In this document: positions 6,684 through 10,163 of the stretch, piece by piece
Numbering within the stretch: position 1 is the first letter of the stretch
How the letters are laid out: every line of letters starts with the position of its first letter
Assembly (NCBI GenBank): GCA_937893145.1
Contig: CALBJW010000056.1
Coordinates: forward strand, 1-10,163
DNA: 10,163 nt
Direction: 5' to 3'
Origin: an uncultured Prevotellaceae bacterium
Lineage (GTDB): Bacteria; Bacteroidota; Bacteroidia; Bacteroidales; Bacteroidaceae
Notes under the pieces: model-generated
The model's database searches: none
What the model was told of the DNA's origin: nothing
What the model saw: the letters and a program-made list of their open reading frames with translations, nothing else
Made by a program: the position numbers and the translations under genes

Positions 6684-7592
6684 ATGGAACAAACTAAGAA
6701 AAGCATTTATTTTCAAAATATAATCCATTTTGCATGGTATATGCTTCTGTCTCTCATTGTCGTTTCCTGTTCGAAAGGAGACGACAATGAAGAGGTAGTG
6801 GAATATCATCTGCTGCATATCACTACAGAAGAGTTTGTGGACAACAACACTAATGGTGTTTACGAAAACTACGACTTCTGCTGGGAAGAGAAGGATAAGG
6901 TGGGTGTATTCCCAATAGCTCCAAAAAAGGACGGACAGTTTACCACATTCTATTTTAGCCAAAGAGGACTTGACAACAACAGTGCTTTATTCTACACTTT
7001 TAGTCAGGACTTTTCCGCAGCTCAATATTATTTGGCTTACTACCCTTACAACGAACGCAATTTCGCATTCGAAACGCACAAGAGCATAGAAATATCGTAT
7101 TTCAACCAGATGCAGTATGACAACAACAGTACTCGCCATCTTCAGGCATACGACTACCTCTTCACTCGCTCGATTGAATCTGGTGATAAATTCATGGAAG
7201 TGGTTGCAGGACATGTAGGAAGTCTCGTTTGTTTAGAATTGGGCAATGTGCCAGACGATAAGCTTTATCAGTCAGTAGATGTTAGTCTGAAAAGCGGAAA
7301 GGAACTTGTTCAAAATGCTTCCTTAGACTTGAGCAAGAAGGATGGTACGCTGTACAACCAAAAGCCTGCAGAATCGATAGAATTACGACTCTACAATACT
7401 TCAACAAATCTCTTAGGTATTGCACCAGACAATAGCAAACTTTGTCTCTACCTAATGATGGCTCCTCAGCAATTCGGAAAGGATAGTTTCGTGGTTTCAC
7501 TCAATGCCACTGATGGTCAAACGATTTGCTATGAATTTGATGCTCCTGAGAAATTTGAAGCTTCTAAAGCATACTGTTTTATCTCAAAATAA
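6684..7592 (+). CDS. Fimbrillin-family lipoprotein 5, possible anchor or cap
   Basis: This 302-aa predicted lipoprotein has a longer N-terminal region before its signal core (MLLSLIVVSC, Cys 29), followed by SKGDDNEE. Fimbrillin motifs are clear: FCWEEKDKVGVFP (65-77) and YYLAYYPY (115-122). Unlike the first four it has no T-R dipeptide between the Cys and the first core motif; that region reads TEEFVDNNTNGVYENYD. In P. gingivalis the anchor subunits (FimB, Mfa2) stay lipidated and are not processed like the pilins, so this gene may encode the anchor or another unprocessed component. It is the shortest and last fimbrillin, starting 3 bp after gene 4 and ending 3 bp before the tail-bearing gene. 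Its codon use looks slightly less AT-rich than that of genes 2-4. Confidence 0.8.
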   Translation: MEQTKKSIYFQNIIHFAWYMLLSLIVVSCSKGDDNEEVVEYHLLHITTEEFVDNNTNGVYENYDFCWEEKDKVGVFPIAPKKDGQFTTFYFSQRGLDNNSALFYTFSQDFSAAQYYLAYYPYNERNFAFETHKSIEISYFNQMQYDNNSTRHLQAYDYLFTRSIESGDKFMEVVAGHVGSLVCLELGNVPDDKLYQSVDVSLKSGKELVQNASLDLSKKDGTLYNQKPAESIELRLYNTSTNLLGIAPDNSKLCLYLMMAPQQFGKDSFVVSLNATDGQTICYEFDAPEKFEASKAYCFISK

Positions 7593-7595
7593 GAA

Positions 7596-7943
7596 ATGTA
7601 TATGCAAAAAACAATAGCGGCTGTTCTTGTAATTTTGTTTTCATACATAATAGGATTAACTCCAAATTGTTATGCAGACGATGAAACAGGCAACAGCGAT
7701 AATAAAACAATATTTGCTGACACTATGGGAGGTGGCGCTTCTATCAACAACGGAGCTGTAATATCTGATCCTTATGGCGATTCGTTGATAAACGCAATAT
7801 TAACAGACATCAATTCTGCTAAAGCAACTAATTGCTCAAAATCGCAAAAAGGTATTGTTTACGATTTGCAAGGACATAGGATAAAGCAAATGAAAAAGGG
7901 ACACATCTATATTATTAATGGTAAAAAAATCATATTTAAATGA
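7596..7943 (+). CDS. Small secreted protein with a T9SS-like C-terminal tail
   Basis: This 115-aa protein closes the operon. Residues 1-27 form a signal peptide (hydrophobic 7-21, likely cleavage after CYA). Residues 28-84 are a polar, Gly/Asn-rich linker without a recognisable fold. Residues 86-115, starting GIVYDLQGHRI and ending IYIINGKKIIFK, match the tail found at the C-terminus of many Prevotella secreted proteins and resemble the last strands of type A sorting domains of the type IX secretion system. It seems to be almost all sorting signal and no cargo: a minimal secreted peptide, a decayed larger protein, or a pilus-associated accessory. The ATG at 7602 is an alternative start. It follows the last fimbrillin by 3 bp and is terminated about 165 bp downstream. 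Confidence 0.75.
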   Translation: MYMQKTIAAVLVILFSYIIGLTPNCYADDETGNSDNKTIFADTMGGGASINNGAVISDPYGDSLINAILTDINSAKATNCSKSQKGIVYDLQGHRIKQMKKGHIYIINGKKIIFK

Positions 7944-8056
7944 TTGCCATTCTTAAATATCAGGTGATGTGTTCTGTCAAAAAGTTGAAATGACAAAAAA
8001 ACATTTACAATCACTATATTATAATTTTATTTATTTGATAATTACATAAATGCAGA

Positions 8057-8084
8057 TTTCGGGTTTCAAGCGTGAAACACGAAA
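8057..8084. other. Imperfect hairpin in the operon 3' region
   Basis: TTTCG (8057-8061) pairs with CGAAA (8080-8084), and GTTTCA (8063-8068) pairs with TGAAAC (8073-8078) around the loop AGCG, with one mismatch. No T-run follows. It lies between the last operon gene and the terminator and may stabilise the mRNA 3' end. Nothing else is recognised in 7944-8107. Confidence 0.4.
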
Positions 8085-8107
8085 GTTAGTTAGCAAATAA
8101 ATGGGTT

Positions 8108-8142
8108 ATCGCCATTTGCTGTGAAGCAAGTGGCGATTTTTT
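8108..8142 (+). terminator. Intrinsic terminator of the pilus operon
   Basis: ATCGCCATTTGC (8108-8119) and GCAAGTGGCGAT (8126-8137) form a 12-bp stem with a single G-U pair and a 6-nt loop TGTGAA, followed by TTTTTT (8137-8142). This is a strong Rho-independent terminator on the plus strand, 165 bp after the last stop codon. Confidence 0.85.
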
Positions 8143-8171
8143 AAAGACTAAGAACACGGAAATAAATAGAA

Positions 8172-8225
8172 GTGCTCCCATCAAGGAATATGATTTGGAA
8201 ATACATATCCCGAGATGGGGAGCAC
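8172..8225 (-). terminator. Long hairpin, possible terminator of the minus-strand genes
   Basis: GTGCTCCCATC (8172-8182) pairs with GATGGGGAGCAC (8214-8225) with one bulged G. Inside, ATATG pairs with CATAT and GG with CC, giving a long stem over 54 nt. On the minus strand it is followed by TTCTATTTATTT, which is U-rich but not a clean run, so it could end transcription of the convergent M14 genes. Alternatively it is a small mobile repeat or a structured RNA motif. Confidence 0.45.
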
Positions 8226-8256
8226 CATTAACAAACGAACAACAATATATTTTATA

Positions 8257-8284
8257 GTGAAAAGTGAAAAGTGAAAAGTGAAAA
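8257..8284. repeat. Four tandem GTGAAAA heptamers
   Basis: GTGAAAA is repeated four times without interruption (8257, 8264, 8271, 8278). A related set lies inverted at 8397-8414. The copy number of such short tandem repeats may vary between strains. Confidence 0.9.
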
Positions 8285-8415
8285 ATTTCCTACCGGAAGA
8301 GTGGGTCCTTTGGGGATAGCCTACCGGAAGAGTGGGTCCTCTTGCTTTTCTTACGGAGTGAAAACACCTCTTGCACCAAGGCGGAAGCAAATTTTTCACT
8401 CTTCACTTTTCACTT
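8262..8415. repeat. Intergenic repeat element with 27-bp inverted ends
   Basis: The end arms 8262-8288 and 8389-8415 are inverted repeats of 27 bp with a single mismatch. Between them is a 21-bp direct repeat beginning CCTACCGGAAGAGTGG (8289-8309 and 8320-8340, 31 bp apart). There is no credible ORF. The layout resembles a MITE-like or REP-like dispersed intergenic repeat of Bacteroidales. The right arm overlaps the end of the M14-like gene and provides its TGA stop at 8410-8412. No target-site duplication could be recognised. Confidence 0.6.
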
Positions 8416-9366
8416 AATCCTATACAGCAGAGCATTCTGGAACACCATTGGACGATGGTGGGAGAAGAAGATGAGTCCTCCCTGTTCGCTGCGAACCTCT
8501 TCAAGCACACGACCATCGTATGGGTGGAGGATGTGGGCAAGGACTTCGCCTGGCTGTACATAGTCGCCAGCTACACGACGGCGGACATAGATGCCGGCAT
8601 GGTGGGCTGTGACGGAGGTGAGTGTCTCTTCGTCGATGAAGGCTGACTGATAACCAGGAATCTGCATTCTGGATTCGGCAGGAGTGCAGAGCGTTTCGGT
8701 GTTGTAGAGGAAACGAACTACGGCATCAACTGTCTGCTGGGATGTGACGGGGTCGATGTGGTCGGTTTGTCCCGCATAGATACTGAAAGATGAGGTGTTC
8801 CAAATCTGCCAGTTGTAGTTGAGAAGTGTGGTGTCGAAAGGCAGTGGCTTACGAGTTGTGATGTATGGGAATCCAAAGAGGCGTGCCGACTCAATGTCTT
8901 CATAACCAGTGCTGAGCATACGAACATGAGGAACAAACTCGCCAGGAACATAGAACGAGGCAAGTTGCATACCATAGCGAAAGCCTTCAAGGCGCTTGAA
9001 GATGGCTGCTGCGATGCGCTGGGTGGTCTCGCCCTGGTCGTAGCCTGGGAACATACGGTTGATGTCGGTATTGTCCATCGCCCAGAAACGACGGCCCACA
9101 TTCATGGAGAATGGGTTGCACGACGGTATGACAAGAATGCTCTTGCCTTCGGCTATCTCTCCACGACTCTCAATCTCCTGAAGAGCCTTGACTATCTGTG
9201 AACATACATACTGCTGCTGCACCTCGTCGCCTCGCATAGGACCTACGATGCAGGCGGTCTTCTCACAGTTTCCATCCTTCGAGTCGCCCGAACCAAACCA
9301 ATAGCCCTCGATACAGAAGTCGTCACGGTAGGTGGACTTCATCTTGAATATTATCTCTTTTCTCAT
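8410..9366 (-). CDS. M14/AspA-AstE-like protein, probable pseudoenzyme
   Basis: This 318-aa protein resembles succinylglutamate desuccinylases/aspartoacylases (zinc carboxypeptidase M14 superfamily). Fold landmarks are kept: GPMRGDE (42-48), DINRMFPG (101-108), and a C-terminal beta-rich, biotinyl/lipoyl-like domain (about 245-318). The active site is not: the His of the usual HGDE/HGNE metal motif is R45; the D-x-H motif (DIHSS in its neighbour) aligns without gaps to Q134-L-A136; and the catalytic Glu of the VEMG motif aligns to Y197 in SIYAG. Only E48 of the metal ligands and R104, aligned with the substrate-binding Arg, remain. The start codon overlaps the stop of the upstream paralog by 4 bp (ATGA), implying translational coupling and perhaps an active/inactive subunit pair. 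No signal peptide is seen, so it is probably cytoplasmic. A redirected catalytic function cannot be excluded. Confidence 0.8.
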   Translation of the reverse strand: MRKEIIFKMKSTYRDDFCIEGYWFGSGDSKDGNCEKTACIVGPMRGDEVQQQYVCSQIVKALQEIESRGEIAEGKSILVIPSCNPFSMNVGRRFWAMDNTDINRMFPGYDQGETTQRIAAAIFKRLEGFRYGMQLASFYVPGEFVPHVRMLSTGYEDIESARLFGFPYITTRKPLPFDTTLLNYNWQIWNTSSFSIYAGQTDHIDPVTSQQTVDAVVRFLYNTETLCTPAESRMQIPGYQSAFIDEETLTSVTAHHAGIYVRRRVAGDYVQPGEVLAHILHPYDGRVLEEVRSEQGGLIFFSHHRPMVFQNALLYRIK

Positions 9367-10163
9367 TGTTCTGCTGCTGATACTGCCTCTACGATTTCTT
9401 TTTCTTGTTCATTAAAATGGAAGATACGCGCCATGAGCGAACCTTCATAGACGATTGGGTAGGCACGGATAGTGAATAGGAAGCCATCGATTGGAGATGT
9501 CACATCGGAAAGTACCTCACCAGTAAGCGGATTGACAATAGCTCCTATGCTCTGACCTTTGCTGACAATCTTGCCTGTTCGCATATCTGTAAGGAACACT
9601 CCCGAGCAGTCGGCATTGAGGAAGGTCACTCGTTCGCCCTTGCAGAATACTGATGGGAGAAGTGGACCTGTCTTGGTGTCGGTAAGGTCGATGTCGCCCT
9701 TCCAGATACCCATCTCACGCATGAGGTTGAAGATTCCCTTGACGAGGTGGCAACACATGACATTATTGATGCGCTGCCCTACTCCCATCTCCACAACAAG
9801 GCATTTGGTGCCTGTGGAGTTGAGTGAATGGGCAAGTGTCGCTTCAAGTACCGTAGCTGCATCATGCACCCAGATGAAATCTACTCCAAGATGATTGGCG
9901 TATGGCACAAGCATCTGCTCGTTCAGCACATTGATGCGCACCTGTGGCGACTCACGAAGATAGAGGTTGGAAGAGTGAATATCGAGAACCATGTCAGCAC
10001 CCTTGAGGTCCTCACAAATACGATAAGCAGTCTGTTCCACCATAGTACCATGCTCATTGCCAGGGAAGATGCGGTTCATGTCGAGGTCGAAGTTTGGTAC
10101 GCCTCGCTGAATGGTATCAATGCCCAGAGGGTTGAGTGCTGGATATATCTCGACGATTCCATC
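9363..10163 (-). CDS. Succinylglutamate desuccinylase/aspartoacylase family protein (5' end beyond window)
   Basis: The reading frame is open to the right edge, so the true start and the N-terminal HGxE zinc motif lie outside the window; 266 residues are visible. Counted from the edge, DLDMNRIFPG (26-35) holds the substrate-binding N-R pair, DIHSSN (61-66) supplies the metal-binding His H63, and VVEMG (123-127) the catalytic Glu E125. A C-terminal beta-domain with GQSIGAIVNPLTGEVLSDV follows, as in zinc amidohydrolases of this group. These enzymes hydrolyse N-acyl amino acids or related amides; the substrate here cannot be told. It appears catalytically competent in what is visible and is coupled by an ATGA overlap to the degenerate paralog downstream. 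The methionine at 10079 lies mid-motif and is not the start. No role in the pilus system is evident. Confidence 0.85.
   Translation of the reverse strand, partial: DGIVEIYPALNPLGIDTIQRGVPNFDLDMNRIFPGNEHGTMVEQTAYRICEDLKGADMVLDIHSSNLYLRESPQVRINVLNEQMLVPYANHLGVDFIWVHDAATVLEATLAHSLNSTGTKCLVVEMGVGQRINNVMCCHLVKGIFNLMREMGIWKGDIDLTDTKTGPLLPSVFCKGERVTFLNADCSGVFLTDMRTGKIVSKGQSIGAIVNPLTGEVLSDVTSPIDGFLFTIRAYPIVYEGSLMARIFHFNEQEKEIVEAVSAAEQ

Noticed and set aside
7978..8006. TGTCA...TGACA inverted repeat as a terminator
   Set aside because: The stem is only 5 bp and is followed by an A-run rather than a T-run on the plus strand.
8342..9201. Plus-strand frames opposite the M14 genes
   Set aside because: They overlap well-supported minus-strand coding sequence, have no recognisable motifs, and arise from the higher GC content.

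Overview
The window looks like a chromosomal accessory region of a gut or oral Bacteroidales, most likely Prevotellaceae. Three things point there: promoters of the Bacteroidetes type (TTTG, about 19 bp, TAnnTTTG), a cluster of fimbrillin-family lipoproteins, and a C-terminal tail of the YDLQGxR...GxYIINGKK type that is common in Prevotella secreted proteins. These family and taxon calls come from motif recognition, not from a database search.

Layout. Positions 1-299 are a non-coding leader: a near-perfect Bacteroidetes promoter (21-51), two hairpins, four 22-bp tandem repeats, an intrinsic terminator (174-216) and three 11-bp direct repeats. At 300-1265 lies a tyrosine recombinase. Its last codons sit inside one arm of a perfect 19-bp inverted repeat (1249-1267 and 1430-1448). 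The arms enclose a 162-bp AT-rich segment holding a TAnnTTTG promoter box that, as sequenced, points leftward, away from the downstream operon. This has the anatomy of a phase-variable invertible promoter caught in the apparent OFF orientation.

Positions 1594-7943 form a tightly packed operon (gaps of 3-20 bp): a 69-aa Gly/Tyr/Asp-rich small protein, five consecutive fimbrillin-like lipoproteins (Mfa/FimA, type V pilus superfamily) and a 115-aa secreted protein made of little more than a signal peptide and a C-terminal sorting-type tail. A strong terminator at 8108-8142 closes it. The first four fimbrillins carry a T-R dipeptide 34-42 residues after the lipidated Cys, where the P. gingivalis pilins are cut by Arg-gingipain. 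The fifth lacks it and may be an anchor or cap.

Positions 8143-8409 are intergenic and repeat-rich: a long hairpin, four tandem GTGAAAA units, a 21-bp direct repeat, and a 27-bp inverted repeat whose right arm supplies the stop codon of the next gene. Positions 8410-10163, on the minus strand and visibly more GC-rich, hold two translationally coupled M14/AspA-AstE-type proteins. The downstream one (318 aa) has lost the zinc-binding His residues and the catalytic Glu, so it looks like a pseudoenzyme. The upstream one keeps the two core sites that are visible and runs off the right edge.

Working model: the recombinase flips the 162-bp segment; in the opposite orientation the promoter would read through a leader of about 185 nt into the small protein and the pilus operon, giving ON/OFF surface-appendage expression. 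As sequenced, the same promoter would instead make RNA antisense to the recombinase gene.
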